Shown: piece after piece, positions 15,701-24,086 of the stretch | How positions within the stretch are numbered: position 1 is the stretch's first letter | Layout of the letters: each line of letters begins with the position of its first letter | Assembly: GCA_002325245.1 (NCBI GenBank) | Contig: DCRR01000022.1 | Span: forward strand, 1 to 26,118 | Source of the DNA: Microbacteriaceae bacterium UBA1487 | Lineage (GTDB): Bacteria; Actinomycetota; Actinomycetes; Actinomycetales; Microbacteriaceae | Reading direction: 5' to 3' | DNA length: 26,118 nt | Translations under genes and position numbers: made by a program | The notes under the pieces: generated by a model | What the model saw: the letters and a program-made list of their open reading frames with translations, nothing else | Database searches by the model: none | What the model was told of the DNA's origin: nothing

Positions 15701-18700
15701 CCGACAGGCACGGCCGCAGAGCTCTTCCCGGAGTCGCGCGTCACGATCACCGCGACGAACGCCACCGTCGCTCGCGTGGACTCGCTCACGGTGGTGGAAC
15801 CGGGCATCGACGGCGCAGGAACCGTGCCGGATCCGTTCGACGTCGTCGACCTGATCGACATCGTCAGCATCACGATCCCGAACGGCGCGACGGCGAGCAC
15901 CGTGACCCTCGAACCGGCGAGTGACTACCCCACCTCGTTCACGGTCGCCGAGGCGCTTGCGCTCACGACGGCCGAACTGGCCGCTGCGACGGCGATTCAT
16001 GTTGAGCACGAAGGTCGCATCGACGCGGGAGCGTCGACGCGTATCGTGCTCGACACACGGCTGCGCGAGTTCCACCGCAGTGCGTCGCTGACCCGCGTCG
16101 ACGGCAGCGCGAGCCCGGTTCTGAACTCCGCTCTCGGCACGGTGAGCGACCTCGGCGGGACGGTCGCGGGAGCCACGCCGGAGCCGGGCGACGTGCTCAG
16201 CGTGAGCGACGCGGATGAGGCCCAGGTGACGATCGAGGCGTTCGACGCCGGCGTGGTCGCGACGAAGAGCATCTCGGCCGACACGGATGCGACCGAGAGC
16301 TCGCCCGCGGTGCAGTACGACGGTTCGAGCACGACCGCCACGGTCACGCTGCAGGGTCGGCCGACCGGGAACGTCCGGTACACCGACATGATCATCGAAG
16401 ACACCTCCCCGACGTTCTGGAACGCCTACGTCTTCACGGGATTCGAGTCCCACGCGTTCGCATCGCCGATCAACCGCGTGCAGGTCGACGCGCTGGTGGA
16501 TGTCGACTACGCCGAAGGCTCCGGCAACACGATCACGAGCACCGGGGGAACCTGGGTGCTCGGCACGACGGGCACGACGCTGGCGCTGCCGGCGGGGGTT
16601 GATCCGGCTGACGTGCGCGGATTGCGGTTCACCTACACGCGCTCGGACTTCTCCACGTGGGAGCGCCCCTCGAACCCGCAGCAGTCGGTCCGGTTCACGG
16701 TCGAGCGTCGCGACGACCTCCTCACCGGCGGTCCGGTTCCGTCGACGCTCTACATCTACGACACGGGGATCGCGCCGGGCGAGACCGACCGCGCCACCTT
16801 CACCAATGAGGTGGACGTCACCGTGAACGCGCGCGAAGCGGCCGACGCCCCCGCGGTGTGGACCGCGAACGACAGCGACGCCAAGCAGCTGCGATTCGAG
16901 CACCTTCCGGCGAAGGTCGAGATCCGCAAGTCCCCTGCGGGCGCTGTGTTCCTCGGCGACTCGATCGACTTCGCGATCGAGGTGACCAACTTCGGCGGCG
17001 ACGGCGACCGCGTGCTCTCGGGGCTCGTGGTCACGGACCTGCTCCCCGTCGACGAGGCCGGAGACCCGTACCTCGTGTTCCCGGAGAACCCGGACAGCGA
17101 CGAGGCCTACGACCCCAATGATCCTGCCGATGCGGCCGAACTGTTCGATTTCGAGCTGCGGGACGACTCCGGAGCGCTCCAGCCCGCCCCCGCCGTCAAC
17201 GTCGCCTTCGACCTGGTCGAGACCTCTCCGGGAGTCGATCAGCCGAGGCTCACGTTCACCGTCGTCGACTCGCTGCCGCTCGGCTGGACGCTGACGATCA
17301 GCGCGCCGATGGAGTTCCGTCCCCTCCTGGAGGCTGGAACGCAGGTCACCAACACCGCGACCGTCGTGTCGGATCGTGAGTTCGACAGCTGCGGCAGCCG
17401 CTACGAGAACGATGCCGAGGTGGAGCCCGGAAGCATCGACGGCGACGTGCCTCCCTATGTCAACACGGCGTCGTGCTCGTCCACCACGACGGTGTGGCCG
17501 CTGCCCAGCGCCCCGCTCACGATCGTCAAGGGCGTCAAGGGCATCGACGCCGGACCGCTCGAGGCCGACGGTGAGACCGTCCTCGTCGACGGCTCGGGGG
17601 ATCCGTACGCCGACCTCGGTATCGCGAAGGTCGTTCCGACGAACCCGAGCGATTGCTCGACGCCCAACACCTCGATCACGGTGAACGGGGGCGGCTACTA
17701 CCGCTACCCCTGCGTTCCGATCGTGCGGCCGGGGTCCGAGCACGAGTGGGCTGCCAGCTTCACCAACAGCGGCAACGTGAGCGTGCGCCAGATCGTTGCG
17801 ATCGATGTGCTGCCGCAGCCGGACGACACCGGCGTCACGATCTCGAGCGCCCGCAATTCCCAGTGGACTCCGGTGCTCTCGAGCTACCCGCAGGCGACGA
17901 ACCTCCCCGCCGGCGCCTCCATGACCGTGTACTACACGGACGACGAGGCGATGGCGACGGCAGCCTGCAACGGCGCGGACATCCAGGACACGATGGGGAT
18001 GACCCCGACCTCCGATCCGCCCATGCTCGACGACTATCAGGATTGCCTCGTCGACACCGGCGCGGCGACCGATCTGCCGAACCGCGAGTGGACAGTTCTC
18101 CCCAACGACCCCGAGGTCTGGAAGACGGTGGCGGCGCTCAAGTTCGTCGTGCTGATGGATGACGGAGCCGGTCTGACCAACCTGCTGTCGCCGGGCGGTT
18201 CCGTCTCGATCAGCTACCGTTCGACGGCCGCGCTCGTGCCGGAGAAGGTCAACTCGGCTGCAGCCCTGGACCGCGATTCGGTGGCCTACAACTCGATTGC
18301 GGGGGCTGCCACGGGGCGGATCTACCCCGAAGGCGAAGACCCGCTCGACCTGGCCTACCGACTGGTCACTGAGCCTCGCAAGTCCGGCGTGGCGCTTGCC
18401 GTCGGGTCGATCGAGCTTCTCAAAGAGAACGGCGGCGACGCCGCGAGCTACGCGCCCGCCACCGTCGAGTTCGCGCTGAGCTGCGAGGTCGAGGGCGAGC
18501 CGATCGCCCTCCTCGACTCGAGCGGGGACGACCGCAGCGCGGTGACGGTGACGCCCGGAGCAGTGACCCGTGTGCAGGGCCTTCCGCTCTACGCGCAGTG
18601 CGCCGTCTCCGAGGGCGACGACTACGGCCAGACCTCCGTCCAGCTCGATCCGTCGCCGATGGACCTCGTCGCTCACGCGGCTCCCGCTGAAGGCGACTGG

Positions 18701-21700
18701 CCGGTGTCGAACCCGGTGCCCGCCTTCGACGACGGCTCCGACACCTTCCGACCGGCGATCGAGCGGGCGACGGTGACCAACGTGTACGAGGCGGCGAGCC
18801 TCGTGGTGAGCAAGACGGTCGAGACGAACGGCGCCCAGAACCAGTCCGGAACTCCGATCGTCTACACGGCTCCGGTGTTCTCGGTGTCCTGTCGCTTCGA
18901 CAACGGTGCCAGCGACTCCGTCATCTTCACCGCGACCGGGATCACGATCGCCAACGGAGCCTCGGTGACGTTCCCTCGCCCCGCGAGCTCGGATCCGGTG
19001 CTGCCGGCCGGTGCGGTCTGCACCGTGACCGAGACGAACACACGCAACGCGACCACGACGACCCACGTCGTGACCACCGACGAAGGTGCGGGCGCGTCGA
19101 CGACGGGCGCATCGGCGACCGTGACCCTGACCCCCGACGAGAGCGATGCCAGCACCAACGCGGTCGCGTTCTCGAACGAGTACGGAGTCGGCAGCTTCCA
19201 GGTGACCAAGTCGATTGCGGGCCTCGGGGCGTCCGAGTACGGCACCGGGGACTTCACGGTGAGCGTGTCCTGCACGCGCGCGAGCGCCAGCCCGACGCAG
19301 GTGTGGACCGGCACGTTCACCTTCAACGCCACGAACACCAGCGAGACGATCGACGATCTGCCGGCCGGCTCGGTGTGCACGGTGACCGAGACGGATGCGG
19401 CGGGTGCCACCTCGACGACCTTCGCGCCGCAGCGCTCCGGTGTGCCGACGCAGGGTCGGGCCACCGTCCCGAACGGCGCAGCAGCGACGGTCGCGATCAC
19501 GAACACCTTCGACCTCGCGCAGCTCAGCGTCACCAAGGAGGTGCGGACCGCCGCCGTCGACGCGGAGGGCGACCCGGTGTACCCGAGTGACGTCTACGAC
19601 TTCGAGGTCGTCTGCACCTGGCAGGGTGAGGCACGACTTGCCGACGGCTTCACGGCGAGCCCCATGGTGCTCAGCGATGTCGCACGGGGAGAGACCCGAA
19701 CGCTGACGGGTCTCCCGGCAGGGGCGAGCTGCTCGATCACGGAGACCGACATCCCGGCGCAGGTCGACTCGACTTCGATCGAGTGGGCGACGGCGAGTGG
19801 AAGCGGTTCGGTCGCGGCAGCGTCGGCGACGATCACGCTCACGGCGGACACCGGCGCGGCGGCGGGAACCAACAGCGTGACCGCGGTCAACCGCTACGAC
19901 GTCGGCTCGCTGACCGTCACCAAGGCGGTGCGCGGCGCGGCCGCTGCCCAGTTCGGCACCGGCCCGTTCCTGATCGACGTGGACTGCATCGCTCCGGGCT
20001 CGATCACCGCCTTCGACGACACGGTCAGCCTGCCGACCGCGGGTGGAGCGTGGTTCACCACCATCGAGGATCTCCCCGAGGGCTCCGTGTGCTCCGTCGT
20101 CGAGACCAATGCCGCGACGTCGGGTGCCGACGCGACCCAGATGCTGGATGCCGACGAGCAGGTCTTCGACGGCACCGGAATCGCCATCTCGGCCGACGAG
20201 CCCGCGGAGGTGACGATCGAGAACTGGTATCTCACCGGGGCGATCACGGTCGGCAAGGAGATCGTGGGCTCCGCGGCCGAGACCTATGGCGATGGGCCGT
20301 TCGAGTTCACGCTCGCCTGCAGTGTCGACGTGGACGGCGATGACGTCGTCGTCTCGGGATTCCCGAAGAGCGAGACGCTGTCGGAGGGCGAGACCGTCGA
20401 GTTCACAGGTCTGCCGTCGGGCGCGACGTGCCGGTTGACGGAAAGCGACGCCGCGGGGGCGACCTCGAGCACCATCGTGCTCGCGTCGGATCACTCGTCG
20501 GTGCTGAGCGCGGACGCGTCCGCGGGGCACGAGTTCACGGTCGTCGTCGACCCGAGCTCGCTCGTCGATGACCAGGCTCAGCCGGCGCTCGACATCATCA
20601 ACGAGTTCCGACTCGCGGGTCTCGTCGTCACGAAGACCGTCCAGTCGGATGCCGTCGACCAGGACGGCAGCGCGATCGAGTACGGCCCGTTCGAGGTCTC
20701 GGTCGAGTGCACCTTCGACGGAGAGGACATCTACGCGACCGGGTTCAGCGCCTCGGACCCGATGGAGCACTCGTTCAGCCAGGGATCAGAGCCCTGGGTG
20801 CTGAGCGGCCTGGTCTCCGGGGCCGAGTGCGAGGTCACCGAGACCGACCGACGGGGATCCAGCTCGTCGCGCATCACGACGACGCCGAGCGACGGGACGA
20901 GTTCGACGTCGCTGATCTCGGAGTCCGCGGATTCGGTCTCGGGCAGCATCGTCCTGGTCGACCGCGTCGACGGCGCTGACGAGAACACGGCGGCCATCCG
21001 CAATGACTACGAGGCGGGGTCGATCCGCATCCAGAAGGCGCTCGACGGTCTCGGCACAGCGTGGGCCACGAACGAGTTCGAGATCGAGGTCGTATGCACG
21101 CTCGATGACGGGCCGGTCGAGTCGCGCGTCTGGGATGAGACCTACGTCGTCGATCCGACTGATCTCGCGCTCATCACCCTGAGCGGCATCGCTGCGGGGG
21201 CTGAGTGCGCGCTCGAGGAGACCCGGACCGGCGGCGCCACGGCGACGGCGTTCACGGTGGACTCCGTCAAGTCCGACGGGGCGCAGCGGACGGTCACGAG
21301 CCCGGCGGGCGCGACAGCGCTCGACGTGCTCGTCACGAACGTGTTCGACCTTGCCGAGATCGCCATCGAGAAGGACCGCGTGGGGGACGCTGAGACCCTG
21401 GCCGCCCACGGCATCGGCCCGTTCGAGGTCACGGCGGAGTGCACGTGGGACGTGGACGGCACCGAGCTGACCGTCGACATCCCCGGTGGCGCGACTCGCG
21501 AGCTGACGGCTCTCGGCAGCTATCGCGCGAGCTTCGCGGGTCTGCCCGCGGGGGCGGAGTGCGACATCGAGGAGACGCGGACCGGCGGCGCGAACTCGTC
21601 GACGGTCTCGCCGTCGGAGCTGACGCTCGCGGGAGGCAGCAACGACGTTCTCGTCACGAACGAGTTCGCGGCCGGGTCGCTGGTTGTGACGAAGGAGCGA

Positions 21701-22498
21701 GTGGGCGATGGCGTCGCGATCTACGGCTCCGGTCCGTTCTACGTCTCGCTCTCGTGCACGCGTGAGGTCGACGGAAGCGTGGTCGCGGTCGAGATTCCTG
21801 CGCCGAGCACGCCGATCGAGGGCGTCACGGATCCCGCGATCCGCGAGCTCTCGCTGGCCGGCGGATACACGACGTCGTACACGAACCTGCCGACGGGTGC
21901 GGAGTGCACGTTGGAGGAGAGCGGCACCGGTGGCGCATCCGAGGTGACCATCGACGACGCGACGTTCGTCGTCGGTCGCGATGACGCCGCCTCGATCGAG
22001 GTGACGAACGCGTTCCGTCTCGTCGGGCTGACCGTCACGAACACCGTGACCGGCAATGCATCGGAGCCCAAGCTCGACGACGACTTCGTGATCGTGCTGG
22101 AGTGCTGGCTCGACATCAACGGCGTGAGGACTCCGGTGGAGATCCCCGGAGGCGCGGAGCGGGACTTCAAGCACTCCGAGCAGGTCTCGTACAGCTATCT
22201 GCCGGTCGGGGCCGAGTGCCGGATCACCGAGACGGATGACCGCGGCGCGAACCGGGTCATGATCGAGGAAGGCGGGCGATCGGTCGACCTGTTCACGCTC
22301 GCGCTGCCGGAGCTCCCGGACGGCGTCGATGTGCGCAGCCCCGAGAACTCGGTTGTGGAGATCTCGGTGACGAACGTCTTCGTGGCTGACCTCGCACTGA
22401 CCGGGGTCGCGGGCCTGTGGGCCTTGGTCGCAGGCGGCATCGCGATTGCGACGGGCGCCGTGCTGATGGTCGTCGTGCGGGTGCGCCGGCAGCACTGA
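12725..22498 (+). CDS. Giant LAXTG-anchored surface stalk protein with DUF11-like and DUF5979-like repeats
   Basis: 3257-aa cell-wall protein. Start: GTG at 12725, 5 bases after GGGGGGAA, gives MSITLRRRRRPASF, a Sec signal peptide with likely cleavage after APAAAA (about residue 37); the upstream in-frame GTG at 12680 lacks a site. Residues about 43-1893 hold some nine DUF11-like beta modules, each opening with a Lys near strand A (VKTATP, EKSAAP, SKTASP, VAKSW, TKSIS, RKSPAG). Residues 1894 to about 3220 hold eleven DUF5979-like modules of 107-134 aa. The C-terminus is LALTG (3223-3227), a hydrophobic helix and RVRRQH, a class E sortase-type sorting signal. All 32 cysteines I count occur in locally paired positions. 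The protein is rich in Asp, Glu, Thr and Ser. Probable role: adhesin or surface stalk; no enzymatic or ligand-binding domain was recognised. No sortase gene is in the window. It is monocistronic, with its own operator-like region and terminator. Confidence 0.92.
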   Translation: MSITLRRRRRPASFALLTGALLGLMSSFVVAAPAAAADAEPAYVTLVKTATPAAPTALEPGDAVTFGFSINCSSDVSDCVGLQVTDAIPEPLELQNASISSSSGVGSAEGSFEIVGNEFVLTFTNDLGGDRIGLPDGYSVDFIATARVPADAPADFDGVTVENVAYATLDYEASNTSDNAFVLLSIPTRLDASIEKSAAPTSVAALEGTRVDYRLQAENTSNTAVDTLVIQDPSSTSADPFEYLAPVDVSIDAWPAGADQVQIDWFDGADWQLGSPTAAPSLPEPGSGEQIGGLRFIFSSSTGGAIERGATADVALETALRDNVSEIDTSELVENTASSWVESDADASVPRTSAASVRLNEVSVSPVAAKSFTPNSVVGGRDVEVELRGENGGDFDLSRLTIQEPAEGEPDLLDQGLEFDSWLAADIEWPVGATSAEVSYWYDGDADFSSPTTVAPADALPAPDAGDVRGVRVSFVGEIGQGEYAVLAYTAGTASVAADVTTTNTISVEAVTTGADPLTDSTTAADDLTRRSARVNPVISKTASPSRLYALAGSTSVISVSAGVASAPTTASDTGGSTIGATRLVVTDPVGAGADFWTSFELERVLATDIPAGSQLTVEYLDTSGTPTWTVLSPAQSGPALYSRVLTAGERADLGAIRFVYEPVGQPELPPGFSVQINLRVALLEEGIDDETLSDYAIGNVAEATVENAAASPSSVASIDDASITLRPVDGSSGGGPGGDVPLTDKLWLEDEVNGFAVNARSGEQATATIRWGTGGLGFDSVVIADSAIDPDDAGYDVATTVFDAFDLVEIPRITPSMDALLRYDEIVALELYIPGSGWVATETDPCAAGACDGAFPGYVLSTSERELAEGVRFILEESSTREERTDESDATAPPVGSGVAATVDFDREIDLVFQVRDERRSTGDPVLGSSRGAVYNSPDAGWVENSALVQMRDAVGDVVYDDVAEDQIQILDRPLNVTVAKSWSGGPLGVPPTGTAAELFPESRVTITATNATVARVDSLTVVEPGIDGAGTVPDPFDVVDLIDIVSITIPNGATASTVTLEPASDYPTSFTVAEALALTTAELAAATAIHVEHEGRIDAGASTRIVLDTRLREFHRSASLTRVDGSASPVLNSALGTVSDLGGTVAGATPEPGDVLSVSDADEAQVTIEAFDAGVVATKSISADTDATESSPAVQYDGSSTTATVTLQGRPTGNVRYTDMIIEDTSPTFWNAYVFTGFESHAFASPINRVQVDALVDVDYAEGSGNTITSTGGTWVLGTTGTTLALPAGVDPADVRGLRFTYTRSDFSTWERPSNPQQSVRFTVERRDDLLTGGPVPSTLYIYDTGIAPGETDRATFTNEVDVTVNAREAADAPAVWTANDSDAKQLRFEHLPAKVEIRKSPAGAVFLGDSIDFAIEVTNFGGDGDRVLSGLVVTDLLPVDEAGDPYLVFPENPDSDEAYDPNDPADAAELFDFELRDDSGALQPAPAVNVAFDLVETSPGVDQPRLTFTVVDSLPLGWTLTISAPMEFRPLLEAGTQVTNTATVVSDREFDSCGSRYENDAEVEPGSIDGDVPPYVNTASCSSTTTVWPLPSAPLTIVKGVKGIDAGPLEADGETVLVDGSGDPYADLGIAKVVPTNPSDCSTPNTSITVNGGGYYRYPCVPIVRPGSEHEWAASFTNSGNVSVRQIVAIDVLPQPDDTGVTISSARNSQWTPVLSSYPQATNLPAGASMTVYYTDDEAMATAACNGADIQDTMGMTPTSDPPMLDDYQDCLVDTGAATDLPNREWTVLPNDPEVWKTVAALKFVVLMDDGAGLTNLLSPGGSVSISYRSTAALVPEKVNSAAALDRDSVAYNSIAGAATGRIYPEGEDPLDLAYRLVTEPRKSGVALAVGSIELLKENGGDAASYAPATVEFALSCEVEGEPIALLDSSGDDRSAVTVTPGAVTRVQGLPLYAQCAVSEGDDYGQTSVQLDPSPMDLVAHAAPAEGDWPVSNPVPAFDDGSDTFRPAIERATVTNVYEAASLVVSKTVETNGAQNQSGTPIVYTAPVFSVSCRFDNGASDSVIFTATGITIANGASVTFPRPASSDPVLPAGAVCTVTETNTRNATTTTHVVTTDEGAGASTTGASATVTLTPDESDASTNAVAFSNEYGVGSFQVTKSIAGLGASEYGTGDFTVSVSCTRASASPTQVWTGTFTFNATNTSETIDDLPAGSVCTVTETDAAGATSTTFAPQRSGVPTQGRATVPNGAAATVAITNTFDLAQLSVTKEVRTAAVDAEGDPVYPSDVYDFEVVCTWQGEARLADGFTASPMVLSDVARGETRTLTGLPAGASCSITETDIPAQVDSTSIEWATASGSGSVAAASATITLTADTGAAAGTNSVTAVNRYDVGSLTVTKAVRGAAAAQFGTGPFLIDVDCIAPGSITAFDDTVSLPTAGGAWFTTIEDLPEGSVCSVVETNAATSGADATQMLDADEQVFDGTGIAISADEPAEVTIENWYLTGAITVGKEIVGSAAETYGDGPFEFTLACSVDVDGDDVVVSGFPKSETLSEGETVEFTGLPSGATCRLTESDAAGATSSTIVLASDHSSVLSADASAGHEFTVVVDPSSLVDDQAQPALDIINEFRLAGLVVTKTVQSDAVDQDGSAIEYGPFEVSVECTFDGEDIYATGFSASDPMEHSFSQGSEPWVLSGLVSGAECEVTETDRRGSSSSRITTTPSDGTSSTSLISESADSVSGSIVLVDRVDGADENTAAIRNDYEAGSIRIQKALDGLGTAWATNEFEIEVVCTLDDGPVESRVWDETYVVDPTDLALITLSGIAAGAECALEETRTGGATATAFTVDSVKSDGAQRTVTSPAGATALDVLVTNVFDLAEIAIEKDRVGDAETLAAHGIGPFEVTAECTWDVDGTELTVDIPGGATRELTALGSYRASFAGLPAGAECDIEETRTGGANSSTVSPSELTLAGGSNDVLVTNEFAAGSLVVTKERVGDGVAIYGSGPFYVSLSCTREVDGSVVAVEIPAPSTPIEGVTDPAIRELSLAGGYTTSYTNLPTGAECTLEESGTGGASEVTIDDATFVVGRDDAASIEVTNAFRLVGLTVTNTVTGNASEPKLDDDFVIVLECWLDINGVRTPVEIPGGAERDFKHSEQVSYSYLPVGAECRITETDDRGANRVMIEEGGRSVDLFTLALPELPDGVDVRSPENSVVEISVTNVFVADLALTGVAGLWALVAGGIAIATGAVLMVVVRVRRQH
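12850..18403 (+). repeat. About nine DUF11-like modules
   Basis: Module starts, read from recurring lysine-containing first strands, lie near 12852, 13292, 13812, 14329, 14950, 15651, 16248, 16911 and 17512. They are 440-900 bp apart and diverged, with recurring features: K-(S/T)-A/S-x-P, a central EVTN/AENTSN-type strand and a (T/Q)DP or TDLLP-type strand. Boundaries are approximate. Cysteines occur in five close pairs: two in the first module (INC..SDC), one CAAGAC pair, and three pairs in the last two modules. Confidence 0.7.
18404..22390 (+). repeat. Eleven DUF5979-like modules with conserved Cys pair and Lys/Glu/Asn
   Basis: Module starts: 18404, 18794, 19190, 19517, 19904, 20237, 20615, 21017, 21353, 21674 and 22022. 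Each has the order (V/I)xK-V, FxVxC, (L/I)PxGAxC-x3-E, and a closing (V/I)xN-x-(F/Y). All eleven carry both cysteines, the C-x3-E motif and the terminal Asn; ten carry the first-strand Lys, and the last has Asn instead (VTNTVTG). Two subtypes are visible: longer ones with a QSDAVDQDGSAIEY-like insert (18794, 19517, 20615) and shorter ones with a GxxxYGTGPF-like segment. Confidence 0.82.
22391..22495 (+). other. C-terminal cell-wall sorting signal (LALTG, helix, basic tail)
   Basis: LALTG is encoded at 22391-22405, followed by a hydrophobic stretch of about 25 residues and the basic tail RVRRQH at the stop. LAXTG is the preferred motif of actinobacterial class E sortases, which would cleave between Thr and Gly and attach the protein to the wall. 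Confidence 0.85.
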
Positions 22499-22501
22499 CC
22501 A

Positions 22502-22534
22502 CCGTCGGGGCGAGAGCGGGTCTCGCCCCGACGG
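22502..22534. terminator. Perfect 14-bp-arm hairpin between convergent genes
   Basis: CCGTCGGGGCGAGA (22502-22515) and TCTCGCCCCGACGG (22521-22534) are exact complements around a GCGGG loop. It begins 3 bases after the giant gene's stop and ends 30 bases before the convergent helicase's stop, so it probably ends transcription in both directions. No T-tract follows on the plus strand, as is common in high-GC actinobacteria. Confidence 0.8.
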
Positions 22535-22564
22535 GTCGTGCTGCGGCGCGGACGCGCCGGCGAC

Positions 22565-24064
22565 TCAGCCGGTCGGGCGCGAGCTGCGACGGCCGCCGCG
22601 ACGCGGGTTTCCGCCGCCGGTCGACGTGCCGTTGGAGTTGGTTGAGTAGACCGAGCGGGCCCCACCGCGGGTGCCCGCGCTGCCGCCGGTGCGGGCGGCG
22701 CCTCCGCGGCCCGAGCTCGCGGCTCCGGCAGCGGCCCCGCGGCCGGAGCCCTGCGAACGACGTCCCTGGCCCGAGCCACGGCTCGACTGGCCCTGGCCTT
22801 CGCGGGCCGCGCGCTTGCGCTGCGCGTTGGCGCCCTGCGAGCGTCCGCCGCCGCGGGCGGGCTGCGCCGCACGGGGAACCGGCGTCACGTACTCGGCGAC
22901 CTCGCCGACGAGCTCCCGCACGGGGGCGGAGTCGGCGGTCACACGCTGCGTGGCCGCCGAGATCTTCGCCTTGCGCATCAGCTGGGCGAGGTCCTTCTCC
23001 TGCGCGGGCAGCACGACGGTGACGACGTCGCCCGAGGAGCCGGCACGCGCCGTGCGACCGCTGCGGTGCAGGTACGCCTTGTGCTCCATCGGCGGGTCGA
23101 CGTGCACGACCAGTTCGACATCGTCGACGTGAACGCCGCGCGCCGCGACGTCGGTCGCGACGAGCACGCGAGCGCTGCCGTCGGCGAAGGCCGCCAGGTT
23201 GCGGTCGCGCGCGGGCTGGCTCAGGTTGCCGTGCAGATCGACCGCGGGGATGCCCTCAGCGGTGAGCTGCAGGGCGAGCTTCTTGGCGTGGTGCTTGGTG
23301 CGCATGAAGAGGATCCGGCGGCCGGTGCCCGAGGCGAGCGCCTTGACGAGCTGCTTCTTCGACTCGACATCAGCGGTGGCGAAGATGTGGTGCGTCATGT
23401 CGGCGACGGGCGAGTTGGCCTCGTCGACCGAGTGCATGACGGGCGAGTTCAGGAACTTCGCGACGAGCTTGTCCACGCCGTTGTCGAGCGTGGCGCTGAA
23501 CAGCAGACGCTGACCGTCGCTCGGGGTCGCGTTCAGGATGCGGGTGACGCCGGGCAGGAAGCCGAGGTCGGCCATGTGGTCGGCCTCGTCGAGCACGGTG
23601 ATCTCGACCGCGTCGAGCTTGGCGAAGCCCTGCTTCATGAGGTCTTCCAGTCGACCGGGGCAGGCGACGACGATGTCGACGCCCGAGTTGAGGGCCTGCA
23701 CCTGGCGGTTCTGCGAGACGCCGCCGAAGATCGTGGTCGTCGTCAGGCCGTAGGCCTTCGCGAGCGGCTCCAGGGTGGCGTTGATCTGGGTCGCGAGCTC
23801 GCGGGTCGGCGCGAGAACGAGGCCGAGCGGACGGCCGGGGCGGCGCGCGCCTCCGGCGAGCCGCGTGCCGAGACGCGCGACCATCGGGATCGAGAAGGCG
23901 AGCGTCTTGCCCGAGCCGGTCTTCCCGCGACCGAGCACGTCGCGTCCTGCGAGCGTGTCAGGCAGCGTGTCGACCTGGATCGGGAAGGCTTCGGTCTTGC
24001 CTGCCGCGGCGAGAGCCTCGACAAGCGGGTACGGCACGCCGAGCGTGCTGAAGTTGGTGGACAC
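22565..24064 (-). CDS. DEAD-box ATP-dependent RNA helicase with low-complexity basic tail
   Basis: 499-aa cytoplasmic RNA helicase of the RhlE/DeaD-like group that remodels structured RNA. Q-motif region FSTLGVPYPL...AFPIQ (5-30), motif I KTGSGKT (48-54), PTRELATQ, motif II VLDEADHMADLGF, motif III FSAT and motif VI HRSGRTARAG are all present. The C-terminal stretch of about 110 residues is Arg/Gly/Ser-rich (repeated SRGSGQGRR- and GRGG-type segments), an RNA-binding tail likely to be disordered. GTG at 24064 is preferred because AAAGGG (24071-24076) sits 6 bases before it and the protein then opens directly with the Q-motif region; upstream ATGs at 24079 and 24154 are in frame, but the latter would translate a palindromic repeat. 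A long leader may allow temperature- or structure-dependent control, inferred only. Confidence 0.92.
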   Translation of the reverse strand: MSTNFSTLGVPYPLVEALAAAGKTEAFPIQVDTLPDTLAGRDVLGRGKTGSGKTLAFSIPMVARLGTRLAGGARRPGRPLGLVLAPTRELATQINATLEPLAKAYGLTTTTIFGGVSQNRQVQALNSGVDIVVACPGRLEDLMKQGFAKLDAVEITVLDEADHMADLGFLPGVTRILNATPSDGQRLLFSATLDNGVDKLVAKFLNSPVMHSVDEANSPVADMTHHIFATADVESKKQLVKALASGTGRRILFMRTKHHAKKLALQLTAEGIPAVDLHGNLSQPARDRNLAAFADGSARVLVATDVAARGVHVDDVELVVHVDPPMEHKAYLHRSGRTARAGSSGDVVTVVLPAQEKDLAQLMRKAKISAATQRVTADSAPVRELVGEVAEYVTPVPRAAQPARGGGRSQGANAQRKRAAREGQGQSSRGSGQGRRSQGSGRGAAAGAASSGRGGAARTGGSAGTRGGARSVYSTNSNGTSTGGGNPRRGGRRSSRPTG

Positions 24065-24086
24065 AGTGGTCCCTTTCATGGCAGTG

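Noticed and set aside
14384..20770. 2128-codon open frame antisense to the giant surface gene
   Set aside because: It is Arg/Asp/Val/Gly-rich with no recognisable domain or start context. The sense strand has a signal peptide, repeats and sorting motif. GC-rich codon bias removes stops from the opposite frame.
20786..22495. 569-codon antisense frame at the end of the giant gene
   Set aside because: Same type of shadow; no family signature and no ribosome-binding site.
22636..22652. GGTTGAGTAG in the helicase tail as another interspersed repeat copy
   Set aside because: Only 10 bases match and the tail is low-complexity; chance is likely.
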